From: Citromicrobium sp. | GTDB lineage: Bacteria > Pseudomonadota > Alphaproteobacteria > Sphingomonadales > Sphingomonadaceae | DNA: 63,897 nt | Direction: 5' to 3' | NCBI GenBank assembly: GCA_002729695.1 | Contig: PBYQ01000022.1 | Span: 1 to 63,897, forward strand | The notes under the pieces: generated by a model | The model's database searches: none | Told to the model about the DNA's origin: nothing | The model's input: the letters and a program-made list of their open reading frames with translations, nothing else | Program-made: the position numbers and the translations under genes | Shown here: piece by piece, positions 30,435 through 39,093 of the stretch | How positions within the stretch are numbered: the first letter of the stretch is position 1 | Layout of the letters: each line of letters begins with the position of its first letter

Positions 30435-30993
30435 CCCGTTGCCCCCCATTGCGAATTTCTATCTTGTATCGCTGCGTGAAAATCGGGGTGAACCGGCAGA
30501 CTTTGCCATGTGCGGGCGCGTGTTCGCACACGAGCCGGCTCTTGGAATCGAAAACGCGCAGACGCAGCGTCGCGGGGTTTCGTTCGCCGATCGAGAGTGC
30601 GGTTTTCTGGCCGGAAAAGAAGGTCTGCTGAAGGACCGCATTTGCTCCCGGCGCGAGGCGGCCACGGCTGTAGCCCGGGCCCAGAACGCGGCCCCTGAAG
30701 GGGGGCTCGTCGGTACCGGTCGCGGCTTCCCACTGGGCAACGGGATCGCCATCGCTGGCGTCGAGCGGGTGCGCGCCCTGTGCGCGCAAGCGAGTGAGCA
30801 GCGGTGCGAGCGCCGCGGTATCGCCCTGTTCGAAAGCGAGATCAGCTGCGGCAAGATCGGTCGCGACAAGGGCAGATCGATCCTGCGCGACGGACGCAGC
30901 GGGAGAAGAGGATCGCGCCAGCGGGGCGTTTGCCACGGGCGTGCAAGCGCTGAGCAGCGCCGCGACGCAGGCAGTTCTCAGAACGGCCGTCAT
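30406..30993 (-). CDS. lipoprotein with C-terminal beta-sandwich-like domain, CHAT partner
   Basis: The 195-residue product starts MTAVLRTACVAALLSACTPV; the lipobox LSAC puts the lipidated Cys at 17. Residues 35-75 look helical. The last 80 residues (ALSIGERNPATLRLRVFD, YKIEIRNGGQRDAVYYLAVE) look like a PPC-type or calpain-III-like beta sandwich, which is an impression and not a firm assignment. The gene is wedged between the kinase (4-base overlap) and the CHAT protease (29-base overlap), so it is probably the membrane partner, inhibitor or substrate of the CHAT protein. Confidence 0.75.
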   Translation of the reverse strand: MTAVLRTACVAALLSACTPVANAPLARSSSPAASVAQDRSALVATDLAAADLAFEQGDTAALAPLLTRLRAQGAHPLDASDGDPVAQWEAATGTDEPPFRGRVLGPGYSRGRLAPGANAVLQQTFFSGQKTALSIGERNPATLRLRVFDSKSRLVCEHAPAHGKVCRFTPIFTQRYKIEIRNGGQRDAVYYLAVE

Positions 30994-32300
30994 TCGGTCT
31001 CCCTCCCGACCCGAAAGCTGGCACCCTTATCGACCGGTTCGAGCGTGATCGTCAATCCGTGCCGTTCGGCGATCGCTCGGGCGAGTGCGAGGCCGAGCCC
31101 CGAACCCGTCTGCCCGGCCTCGCGCCCGTCGCCGCGATAGAACCGTTCGAAAATCCGCTCCGCATGGTTGGGGGGCACGCCGGGCCCGTCGTCGGCGACG
31201 GTCAATACCGGCCCCGGCTGGAGGGTCAGGGTGATCGTTCCGCCCTCGGGCACGTATTTGAATGCGTTGTCGAGCAGGTTGGTCATCAGACGGGTGAGCT
31301 GGGACTCTTCTCCATCGAGGCATACGCCGGGCGCGATATCCCAGACGAAGCTGTGGTTCGATTCTTCCGCGCTGTCGGCGTAGAGGTTGCAGATCCGCGT
31401 CGCCAGCTCGCTCAGGTTGACGGGGGCGAGGCCGTGCCGGTCGCCCTTGCGCGCCTTGCTCGACGCAATGTCGAGCAGCGATTCGAGCATGCTGACGATG
31501 CGGCGGATTTCGGCGCGCGCCTCGATAAGCTTTTGCGACACGCTGGCGGGCAGGGGCTCGGCGAGGGCCTTCACCAGCCGCTGGTCGAGATGCATGATCG
31601 GGGTGCGGATTTCGTGCGCCACCTGGTCGGTGGTTTCCCGATAGGCTTCGAGCAGGCGGCTGACACGCTGAAGCGCGCGCGTGCTGTGGTCTGCGAGTTC
31701 ATCGATCTCGTCCCTGCGCCTCTTAGAGGAGGGGGTGGCAATGGCCCGAACGTTTTCTGGCGTGCGAAAGGCGGCGTTGATCTGCTCGATGCGCGATTGC
31801 AGGCCACGCGCCGCTTGCCTTCCGAACAGCCCGACCACAAGCACGAAGATCGTGCCCCCCAACAGGAACAGCCACGCCACGCGGCGCAGAACGGGATCGG
31901 CCTGATCGCGTTCGTAGGCGACCACCAGCCGCAGGTCGGGCCCCAGCTGCGTCGCGCGCGCGAGCACGGGCAGCCCGTCCAGCACGGTCACCGCCCCCAG
32001 TTCGGACACCTTGGGGTCGAGGTCGGGCCAGCGGTCGAGATCGCCGACGATCAGGGAGCCTGCGCCATCTGTCAGCAGATAGTGCGGCTGGCTGCGGCCA
32101 GCGGGCGTAATCGCCAGACGGTCTGCTATCCGACGCTCAAGCTCGCGCTGGTCGCCGCTAGCGTAGATGTCGACGAGGCCCGCCAGATCGACGTCGACCG
32201 CCTCCTCTACCGATGCCCGGTTGGCCGCGCGGATGGTCTGGTCGGTCATCGCCCACAGGCAGAACACCAGCAGCACCGACAGGGCGATGGCCAGCCACAC
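30990..32300 (-). CDS. sensor histidine kinase of the CHAT cluster, start unclear
   Basis: This is a two-transmembrane HAMP-like kinase: first helix WLAIALSVLLVFCLWAM, second WLFLLGGTIFVLVVGLFG, and a periplasmic domain of about 120 residues between. TDQVAHEIRTPIMHLDQRL holds the phospho-accepting His; LMTNLLDNAFKYVPEGG, VADDGPGVPP and GSGLGLALARAIAERHG are the N and G boxes. GTG at 32300 is the first usual start after the regulator stop, but it removes the charged leader SRTSIFSRL. A natural start would be the GTT at 32330, 8 bases after GGGAGG. It is coupled to the regulator and the lipoprotein. Confidence 0.88.
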   Translation of the reverse strand: MWLAIALSVLLVFCLWAMTDQTIRAANRASVEEAVDVDLAGLVDIYASGDQRELERRIADRLAITPAGRSQPHYLLTDGAGSLIVGDLDRWPDLDPKVSELGAVTVLDGLPVLARATQLGPDLRLVVAYERDQADPVLRRVAWLFLLGGTIFVLVVGLFGRQAARGLQSRIEQINAAFRTPENVRAIATPSSKRRRDEIDELADHSTRALQRVSRLLEAYRETTDQVAHEIRTPIMHLDQRLVKALAEPLPASVSQKLIEARAEIRRIVSMLESLLDIASSKARKGDRHGLAPVNLSELATRICNLYADSAEESNHSFVWDIAPGVCLDGEESQLTRLMTNLLDNAFKYVPEGGTITLTLQPGPVLTVADDGPGVPPNHAERIFERFYRGDGREAGQTGSGLGLALARAIAERHGLTITLEPVDKGASFRVGRETE

Positions 32301-32335
32301 GAGCCGCGAAAAGATCGAAGTGCGTGAAACGGACC

Positions 32336-33034
32336 CTACCTCCCGTCGAGCAGACGGTAGCCGGAGCCCCAGATCGTTTCCAGAGCCGGGCTGTCGAACC
32401 CTTCTTCCAGCTTGCGACGCAGGCGACCGATATTGACGTCGACCACGTTGGTCTGCGGATCGAAGGATATGCCCCAGACATCGCGCAGTAGCATCTCGCG
32501 CGTGACCGTTTCGCCCGCATTTTCCATGAAATAGCGGAACAGCTCGAACTCGCGCGGGCTGAGCGCAAGGTGCCGGTTCTGGCGAAAGGCCGTGCGGGCC
32601 TTCACATGGCATTCGAACGCCCCGAACAGGATCACTGCGCTGTGCTCCTGCCCCTTGGCGCGCCTGTGCAGCGCTTTGATCCGCGCGAACAATTCGTCGG
32701 CTTCGAACGGCTTGGCGAGATAGTCGTCCGCCCCTGCATCGAGCCCCTCGGCCCGGTCCGCAGTGCGACCGAGTGCGGAGAGCATCAGGATCGGGGTGCC
32801 GACCCCGCTTTCGCGCAGGCGCTGGATGATCGTGATGCCGTCGAGGTCGCCGAGCATCCGGTCGAGGATGATGACATCGAACTGCTCCATCCCGGCGCGC
32901 AGCAGGCCGCCGGCACCGCTCTGCTCGCAGACGATCTGCGCCCCTCGCGCACGGGCAAGATCGCGGACCTCGGCTGTCGCGCGCGCGTCGTCCTCTACAT
33001 AGAGGATACGCAGGTTATCGAGCGCAGCGTCCAT
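32336..33034 (-). CDS. OmpR-family response regulator of the CHAT cluster
   Basis: The 232-residue protein has a receiver domain (LYVEDDARATAEV, phospho-Asp in DVIILDRMLGDLDG, Lys in DDYLAKPFEADEL). It also has a winged-helix DNA-binding domain (SPREFELFRYFMENAGETVT, NVVDVNIGRLRRKLEEGF). It is paired with the kinase that follows directly. The ATG at 33034 is preceded by GGGGGAG; an in-frame upstream ATG at 33118 would add an unrelated 28-residue leader. Confidence 0.93.
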   Translation of the reverse strand: MDAALDNLRILYVEDDARATAEVRDLARARGAQIVCEQSGAGGLLRAGMEQFDVIILDRMLGDLDGITIIQRLRESGVGTPILMLSALGRTADRAEGLDAGADDYLAKPFEADELFARIKALHRRAKGQEHSAVILFGAFECHVKARTAFRQNRHLALSPREFELFRYFMENAGETVTREMLLRDVWGISFDPQTNVVDVNIGRLRRKLEEGFDSPALETIWGSGYRLLDGR

Positions 33035-33122
33035 ATTCTCCCCCGGTGCGCCAAGCGGCGACACCGAAGGTGCCACCGCTTGGTTGCCCGGACAAGCGGG
33101 TCTTTCTTCACCCCCCATGTGC

Positions 33123-34004
33123 TCAGCTCAGGTCTTCCACGGAGACCCAGCCTTTTGTGCCGTAATTGTCCTCGACCTCGATAAACAGGCCGCTGCGTTC
33201 GCCGGTCGGCTTGAGTTCGGTGCCGCTGCGCAGAGCGCGGACTTCGGCCGCTGTCGCATCGGGCGAGACGCGCATCACGGTATCGACCGCCGTTACCGTG
33301 GCAGGCGCAGCCGGAGCTGCAGCAACCGCAGGTTGGACCCGGGGGACCGACGCGATGGTCTGCTTCTGCGCGACGACTTCGTTGAAGGCGATCACGAAGG
33401 CTTCGACGAGCATCTTGCCGTTCTTGTTGCTGCCATAGCCCGAGGCAGCTGCGCCCGCGTTCCACCCGCCGCTGCCGCCGAAGCTAAGCGTCGATTTCTT
33501 CACTTCGCCGCTGCCGGTCACGATGGTCAGTCCGTTTGCCGGGCTGAGCAGCTTGATGCCTGCGGCGACGCGCTTCTTCTTGCCGCCGAGGCCGCCGAAC
33601 ATGCCGAGCACGGCACCCGCGCCGGGCACCTTGGACAGAACGCTGGTGGCCGCACCCGATCGCCACAGGCCCTCCATCGCGGCCCCCTTGGCCATCTCGA
33701 TCGACTTGTCGACTTCCTCGCTGTCGCCCGCGACCACGTTCATCAGGAAGTCCGCCGGGACGCCGCTGGCGGCGTTCTGCGGCGTGAAGCAGCCCGATTC
33801 GATGGCGAGCGAGTTCAGCAATTCGCGCGGGCTGCCGAGGCCGTATTCGGACCAGCCCTGCGTGTCGCCATCGACGACTGCGATGGTGCCCAGGCTTTCG
33901 TCGCACTTGGCCAGCGCGATATCGGCGTCCTTTGCCATTGCAGGCACGGGTGCTGTCAGCGCGAGCGCAAGGGCGCTGGCGGTAAGTATCGATGCGGTTT
34001 TCAT
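33123..34004 (-). CDS. secreted protein with C-terminal bacterial SH3 domain
   Basis: The 293-residue protein has a signal peptide (MKTASILTASALALALTAPV, cut near AMA-KD). Its central part is rich in Gly/Ala/Lys (SGGWNAGAAASGYGSNKNGK) and ends with Ala/Pro-rich linker residues. The C-terminal 60 residues are an SH3b fold (MRVSPDATAAEVRALRSGTE, NYGTKGWVSVEDLS), usually a cell-wall-binding module. The central part matches no family that I can name. GGGGAG precedes the ATG. Same direction as the cluster around it. Confidence 0.75.
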   Translation of the reverse strand: MKTASILTASALALALTAPVPAMAKDADIALAKCDESLGTIAVVDGDTQGWSEYGLGSPRELLNSLAIESGCFTPQNAASGVPADFLMNVVAGDSEEVDKSIEMAKGAAMEGLWRSGAATSVLSKVPGAGAVLGMFGGLGGKKKRVAAGIKLLSPANGLTIVTGSGEVKKSTLSFGGSGGWNAGAAASGYGSNKNGKMLVEAFVIAFNEVVAQKQTIASVPRVQPAVAAAPAAPATVTAVDTVMRVSPDATAAEVRALRSGTELKPTGERSGLFIEVEDNYGTKGWVSVEDLS

Positions 34005-34102
34005 TTGGTTCTCCCCTCTTTTTCCGAGTGAGGTCCATCTTGCGCCTCGCGCTCGCGCGGTCCCAGTGACCATGCCTGTCAAGGATATGACGAGAGCCGT
34101 TA

Positions 34103-34135
34103 GGAAGCAGGCGGGGCGGTCCTCCGCCTGCTTCC
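34103..34135 (-). terminator. 12-bp stem-loop after the FecR gene
   Basis: GGAAGCAGGCGG (34103-34114) pairs perfectly with its complement at 34124-34135 around a 9-base loop. It follows the FecR-protein stop by 13 bases and lacks a T run. It may attenuate and not fully stop transcription into the SH3b gene. Confidence 0.6.
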
Positions 34136-34147
34136 ACAATGTGCGAC

Positions 34148-37100
34148 CTATTCGGGATCGGTGAAGGTGATCATGTCGCCAAGCAGCTTGCCTGCGTCGT
34201 GCAGCTTGTTCCCCAGGGGCGAACGCTCGCCCGCGATCTGCAAGTCGGACAATCCCTTCGCGTCGCGCGGGGAGACGGCGGTCCACCTGCTCCAGTCGCG
34301 GGATCTGGCTACACCGAAGGCTTGCGGTGCGAGCATCACGGGGTCAGGGATATCGAACGCAGCCACTGGCTGCACGCTTGTCGGCATCACCGAGGTCGTC
34401 GCATCCTCTCGCCCGAAGATGGCGACCCCGGACGCACCGATCGTTGCCGCGTTGCTTGCGTCGATGACGTTCATCGAGACCCCGGCATACCCGGCATTGT
34501 CGCCGAACATCACGCCGCCAATGGTCACGATGCACGAAGCCGAACATGCCCCGCCGCTGGCGCTGACCGTTTGCGAGGTGCTGGTGTAGGTGCCGCCGAA
34601 CCTCCAGGAGCTGCCGCTCACGCTCAGGTTGATCTGGCTTTGCTCCGGATTTGCTGCGCCCCCGGCGGTCGAGACCGCCCAACCTTTCCCGCCCACATTC
34701 ATGGCGAGATCGTAGCCCACAAGGCTTGTCGACCCGTATGCGATGGAGAGATCGCCGGTGATCGTGCCGGGTGCCGAACCCTGATTGTCGGTCGCGGTCG
34801 TGGTTGCGATCAGTTCGTAGTCGACCTTGCCCGAGGATGGCAGCGCGATCGTCGGCGTGCCTGCGAACACGTGGTAACCGCCGTTGGGCCCTACGTCGAC
34901 GGTCGTACCGTTCTGCTGCACGGTGCCGCCGGTCCAGCGCGCCCAGGCCAGCGAACCCACGTCGCCTTCGTTTGCGACGGAGGCAGTGCCCTTGCTGGTG
35001 GTCCCGAGGAACGAGGTGAAGCTGACCGGCGCGCCGTTTTCGAGTTCGGCATCCCCGCCAAAGCCGGTCGCCAGCGATCCGTTGGTGAAGGTGTAGTAGT
35101 TGACCGGCGAACGCGTGCCGGTGAAGTCGCTGGTGTAGCCGCCCGAAGTGGGCATGGGTGTCGGTGTGGGAGTTGGCGTCACGCCACCCGCTTGGAAGAT
35201 CGCGAGCCCCGACGCCTTGATCGTGCCTGCGGAAGAGCCGCGGTCTTCGACCCCGACGCCGACCCCTGCATATTGCCCGCCGGTGCCGAACAGAACGCCT
35301 TCGACCTGCACTTCGCAGTAGTCCGCGCAGGCACCTCCGGTGCCGGTCACGTTGCCTGCATCGCTGGTGAAAGCGGTGTCGAAGCCGACCTGCAGCGTGC
35401 TAGATTCAAGCGCGATCCCGCTGCCGGGGTCAGCCGCACCGCCGGGTGTGGAAACTGCCCAGCCCATCCCGCGATAGCTCATCGCGAAATCGAAGCCGAC
35501 GGTGCTCTGCGCGCCGTACTGGACCGCCATGTCGCCGGTGAGCGTACCGAGTTCCGGTCCGTTCAGTTCGGCAACCGGAGTGGTCTCCAGCAGATCGTAA
35601 TTGACGATACCCGTCGTGGGCAGGTCGCTCGCCCGGTTGCCGGACATCACATACCAGCCACCATTGGCGCCCAGAACAGTCGGTACGGTGAAGGGGCCGC
35701 CGCGTTCGGTGACGGTGCCGTTCGTCCAGCGCGCCCACGCGACGTCGCCCAGATCGCCCGACTCGGCGACGGTCGCCGTGCCGATGTCGAAATAGTTGGT
35801 ATCGTTCATCTCCAGCCGGCGCAGCTCACCATCGACATAGGTCCCGGTGCCGGCGAAGGAATTGCCAAGACCGTTACCGGTCCGGCCGAGATAGAGTGGC
35901 TGCCCGGTCCGCGTCCCGGTGAAGCCGGTGGGCGTCGGCGTAGAGGATCCGTCGGCCACGAAGGCCGCGGCACCATAGGTCCACAGATCGACATTGCCGG
36001 TCTCGCCGAAATTGTACGAGATGCCTGCAACGCGGCCTCCGACCCCGCCCAGGATTCCACGCACGCTCGCCTCGCACGCACCGGCCGGACACACCGTGCC
36101 GGTGCCGGTCACTGCGAGATTGTTGCCGCCGAATTCACCGAAGAAATCGCCGCTGGTTTCGACCGGTCGGCCAGTGGCGCCAAAGTTGTAGGAACCGCTG
36201 TCGATCCCGACAGTGAAGTCGAAATCTGCGGTCGCCTCCGCTCCGAAGTTGACGGAGAGCGATCCGTCGAATGTCCCTGGTGCGACGCTGCCATTGCCCA
36301 CCGTGGGCGCGGTCGCCCCGGCGAGCACGTAATCTACCGTGCCGCTGGTCGGAAGATCGGTCGCCCGGACCACGCTGGTCAGATGGAAGCCGTCGTCCGC
36401 GCCCAGGTCGAACGTCGGGGCACCGAAGTAACGCCCGCCAGTGGTCCCGTCGTGCCAGCGAGCCCAGGAAATCTCGCCGTCGGAGGCGCTGCCGCCTTCT
36501 GCGATGGATGCGGTACCTATGGTCGGTCGCTCGTTCTCCAGGGTGGAGTCGTTGAGGGTCCAGACATACGCGATGGGGCGTCCGGCGTCGTCGTAGGCCA
36601 CATCGGCTTCGCCGCGTGCATCGAGGCCGACGTCCTTGCCCGCATACACGACCGCACGTCCGCTTTCGTAGGTAAACGTCGGCGTCGGCGTCGGCGTCGG
36701 CGTAGGGGTGGGCGTAGGTGTGGGTGTCGGTGTCGGTGTGGGTGTGGGTGTCGGTGTCGGTGTCGGTGTCGGTGTGGGAGTAGGTGTTGGAGTGGGTGTT
36801 GGAGTTGGAGTTGGATTAGGCGTCGGGTTCGGATTGTAGTTGCCCGGCAGGCCTCCCGCCGTGAGGTAGTCGAGGAAGGTCTGCAGCGCCTCCACATCAT
36901 TGAAGAACTGTCCGCCCGTCAGGCTCGCCAGTCGAGCAAGATAGCCGGAGAGAAGCTCAACATCGCCTGTCGGCAGCGTGCCGACCGCGGGATTGGCAAG
37001 ATAGGCGTCGATGCGGTCCGCGGCGAACAGGATATCGCCCGAGGCACCGATCGCGGCAAGAGCGTCGCCCAGTACCACCGGCATGCCGTTCTGCGCCGCG

Positions 37101-37633
37101 CCACTCGGGCCCTGCGGCGTCGCCTGGGGACCCACGGCGAGAGTCTGGTGGATACGCCCGTTGGAGATTTTCAGCTTGTCGCCGGAGACGAAATTACGGC
37201 CGCCCCCGCCCATGCCGATCCGCATGGTGCCCGTGATCGCGTGCCCATCGATATCGCCGTTCTCTGCGGAGAACCCGGCCGATGCGCCCGGCACTAGCGA
37301 TGCGAGGACGCCACCCGGCAAACGAACGGATGCGCCCGCCCCGGCAGGGGTGACAACTGTGATGTCACCCGAGAGAAGTTCGAAGACGCCGCCGTTGTCC
37401 AGCGTGTAGCTGGCCTCGCCGACAATCGAGATAACCGTCCCGTCATCAAGCTTGAGCTGGGTGACGCCGCCCGTCTGGGTGACCGTTTCTCCAGGCGCAG
37501 GGAGTTGCGAGGCTCCGCTGCTGGAAAACAGGATGGTGGGCTCTGCCGAAGCGTGCGCCGCCAGGCCGAGGATGGAGGCCGAGACCAGCAGGGCCCGGCA
37601 GCCGTTGCGAAGCGATGAGTTGCGAAGCAGCAT
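34148..37633 (-). CDS. large FecR-domain exported protein with Pro-Thr spacer and three beta-rich repeats
   Basis: The 1161-residue protein has a signal peptide (about residues 1-30) and a FecR-type domain (about residues 45-130: GGVTQLKLDDGTVISIVGEA, FELLSGDITVVTP). A linker leads to about 25 Pro-Thr dipeptides (residues 266-319) and then three related modules of about 240 residues (roughly 320-565, 566-810, 811-1065). Each module carries AWARW or SWARW followed by a Gly-Thr, a segment like LPTSGTVDYVL, and a Cys pair (CPAGAC, CADYC, CSASC). It looks like a surface or exported cargo. The next gene upstream, 14 bases away, encodes a TPR/barrel protein. Confidence 0.85.
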   Translation of the reverse strand: MLLRNSSLRNGCRALLVSASILGLAAHASAEPTILFSSSGASQLPAPGETVTQTGGVTQLKLDDGTVISIVGEASYTLDNGGVFELLSGDITVVTPAGAGASVRLPGGVLASLVPGASAGFSAENGDIDGHAITGTMRIGMGGGGRNFVSGDKLKISNGRIHQTLAVGPQATPQGPSGAAQNGMPVVLGDALAAIGASGDILFAADRIDAYLANPAVGTLPTGDVELLSGYLARLASLTGGQFFNDVEALQTFLDYLTAGGLPGNYNPNPTPNPTPTPTPTPTPTPTPTPTPTPTPTPTPTPTPTPTPTPTPTPTPTPTFTYESGRAVVYAGKDVGLDARGEADVAYDDAGRPIAYVWTLNDSTLENERPTIGTASIAEGGSASDGEISWARWHDGTTGGRYFGAPTFDLGADDGFHLTSVVRATDLPTSGTVDYVLAGATAPTVGNGSVAPGTFDGSLSVNFGAEATADFDFTVGIDSGSYNFGATGRPVETSGDFFGEFGGNNLAVTGTGTVCPAGACEASVRGILGGVGGRVAGISYNFGETGNVDLWTYGAAAFVADGSSTPTPTGFTGTRTGQPLYLGRTGNGLGNSFAGTGTYVDGELRRLEMNDTNYFDIGTATVAESGDLGDVAWARWTNGTVTERGGPFTVPTVLGANGGWYVMSGNRASDLPTTGIVNYDLLETTPVAELNGPELGTLTGDMAVQYGAQSTVGFDFAMSYRGMGWAVSTPGGAADPGSGIALESSTLQVGFDTAFTSDAGNVTGTGGACADYCEVQVEGVLFGTGGQYAGVGVGVEDRGSSAGTIKASGLAIFQAGGVTPTPTPTPMPTSGGYTSDFTGTRSPVNYYTFTNGSLATGFGGDAELENGAPVSFTSFLGTTSKGTASVANEGDVGSLAWARWTGGTVQQNGTTVDVGPNGGYHVFAGTPTIALPSSGKVDYELIATTTATDNQGSAPGTITGDLSIAYGSTSLVGYDLAMNVGGKGWAVSTAGGAANPEQSQINLSVSGSSWRFGGTYTSTSQTVSASGGACSASCIVTIGGVMFGDNAGYAGVSMNVIDASNAATIGASGVAIFGREDATTSVMPTSVQPVAAFDIPDPVMLAPQAFGVARSRDWSRWTAVSPRDAKGLSDLQIAGERSPLGNKLHDAGKLLGDMITFTDPE
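36676..36835 (-). repeat. Pro-Thr coding hexanucleotide tandem repeat
   Basis: About 25 copies of a degenerate hexamer (plus strand GGTGTC, GGCGTC, GGTGTG, GGAGTT and the like) encode alternating Pro-Thr. Third positions vary from unit to unit, so the dipeptide and not the DNA seems to be kept. The array is a likely site of slippage and length change. Confidence 0.85.
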
Positions 37634-37647
37634 GTTCAGTCTCCCCC

Positions 37648-38940
37648 TCAGAATTCAAACCGCAACGCGGCCGAGGCGGACCAGCGTTCGTAATCGTAGA
37701 GTGCGATGTTGCTCCAGTTGCGCGTGAAGGTGGCGCGCGGCTGGAACAGCAGATTGTCGGTGATCGCGATCTTGATTCCGACGGACGCATCGACGCGCTC
37801 GTCCTCGCGTTCGGTCAGGAACAGCGTGTCGGGCGCGTCGTACCGGCGCAGGTCGAATCCCACCCCGCCGATAACGGCAATCCGATCGGCCACGGGTACT
37901 TCCGCGCCGGCTCCGATCTGGAAGAAGGTGTTGGACTGCGCATCGCCAAGCGGATCGCGGGTTTCCTCGTGACCGAAGCTCGCGTTGATCGAGGCTTGCC
38001 GGGTGACGAAACCCAGGCCCACGGCGTAGCGGTCGGCATCGCGAAGCGGGTCCGTATCGTAGTCCAGCCGCGTCCACTGCGCCGACGCGGCGATCGCATT
38101 CCCGCCGTCGAGCAGGTGCGTGTACTGGCCGATCGCGCCGTAGGCGGTGCGGTAGCCATCCTGGCCCAGCCACAGCTTCTGCACCTGGCCCGACAGCGAA
38201 ATCACGTCCGAATTGCCGAAGCTGTGCGCGTAGCCTGCCGTGCCGGTGAGGCTGGCGATGTCAAACGTGTCGCTGTCGAAATTGTCGCGCCAGTTGAACA
38301 GGGCGGACGCAAACACGCGATCCTGCCGACCGACCGCCGAGACGACGCTGGCACCGCCGTTGATCTCGTAGAATCCGTCATCCTGCGCGCGTGCCGCCGC
38401 ACCGAGATTGCCCGGTCCGAGAAACGCGAAAAGCGGGATCGTGATCTGGGTGAGATCGGTCGCCGCATTGATGTTGCTGTCGTACCCGGCTCCTGCCTCG
38501 AGGAACCCGGAGACATCGTCGCCCCCGCCGCCGATCTGGTTATCGAGCTGCTGGATCAGCCCGGTAAACCGCTGGCGGACCGGATCGGGCAGGGTCGGGT
38601 CGTTGACCACGGTGCCGAATTCCTGCCGTGCCGTGTCGATATCGCCCGACATGGCGTAGGCGCGGGCGAGTTCGGCGCGCGCCGGGGCATTGTTGGGCTG
38701 TACCGCCAGCACCCGTTGTAGCGCGATGATCGCTTCGCCGTAATGGCCAGCGTCGATCGCGGCGGTCGCGAACGCATAATCGTAGGCGGGATCGCCGGCG
38801 CGAGTGGACTGCTGGCGCGTAAGCTCCGCATATTGCGTCTCGGCGTCGTCACCTGAGTTTTGCGCGGCGGCGGGCGCAGCCATGGCGAACGCCAGCACAC
38901 CGATCGAAACTCCAGTCATTTTCTTGAAATCGAACTGCAT
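37648..38940 (-). CDS. TPR plus outer-membrane beta-barrel protein (Slam/DUF560-like)
   Basis: The 430-residue protein has a signal peptide (MQFDFKKMTGVSIGVLAFAM, cut after AAPAAAQ) and tetratricopeptide repeats from about residue 35 to 140 (GHYGEAIIALQRVLAVQPNN, AELARAYAMSGDIDTARQEF). From residue 145, alternating amphipathic strands end in the aromatic beta-signal SAALRFEF. This plan matches Slam-type (DUF560) outer-membrane translocons that move lipoproteins or soluble cargo to the surface. The FecR protein 14 bases downstream is the obvious candidate cargo. The ATG at 38940 has a GGGGG site. Confidence 0.8.
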   Translation of the reverse strand: MQFDFKKMTGVSIGVLAFAMAAPAAAQNSGDDAETQYAELTRQQSTRAGDPAYDYAFATAAIDAGHYGEAIIALQRVLAVQPNNAPARAELARAYAMSGDIDTARQEFGTVVNDPTLPDPVRQRFTGLIQQLDNQIGGGGDDVSGFLEAGAGYDSNINAATDLTQITIPLFAFLGPGNLGAAARAQDDGFYEINGGASVVSAVGRQDRVFASALFNWRDNFDSDTFDIASLTGTAGYAHSFGNSDVISLSGQVQKLWLGQDGYRTAYGAIGQYTHLLDGGNAIAASAQWTRLDYDTDPLRDADRYAVGLGFVTRQASINASFGHEETRDPLGDAQSNTFFQIGAGAEVPVADRIAVIGGVGFDLRRYDAPDTLFLTEREDERVDASVGIKIAITDNLLFQPRATFTRNWSNIALYDYERWSASAALRFEF

Positions 38941-39093
38941 TTGCGCACCCCCGGAGCACATGATTATCCGGGGGATGGTATCGGCGGCAGGCAAGCGAAT
39001 GTCCGCTGACAAGTGCGGTCATGGCGATGACAAGAACGGTTAGTCTTGTCGCTTGCCCGCTCGACACGGGCTGCGAGGCGCCACGCCCGGGTG

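Noticed and set aside
27492..30993. Gasdermin or type III-E CRISPR style CHAT system
   Set aside because: No gasdermin-like pore protein, Csx30 or cas gene is adjacent, and the CHAT protein carries an export signal.
36676..36835. Tandem repeat considered as a CRISPR array
   Set aside because: The unit is six bases with no spacers and it keeps a Pro-Thr reading frame. There are no cas genes.
34139..37297. A 1052-codon plus-strand open frame opposite the FecR gene
   Set aside because: Its Gly/Arg/Cys-rich low-complexity tract mirrors the Pro-Thr repeat. No start site or family pattern is visible.
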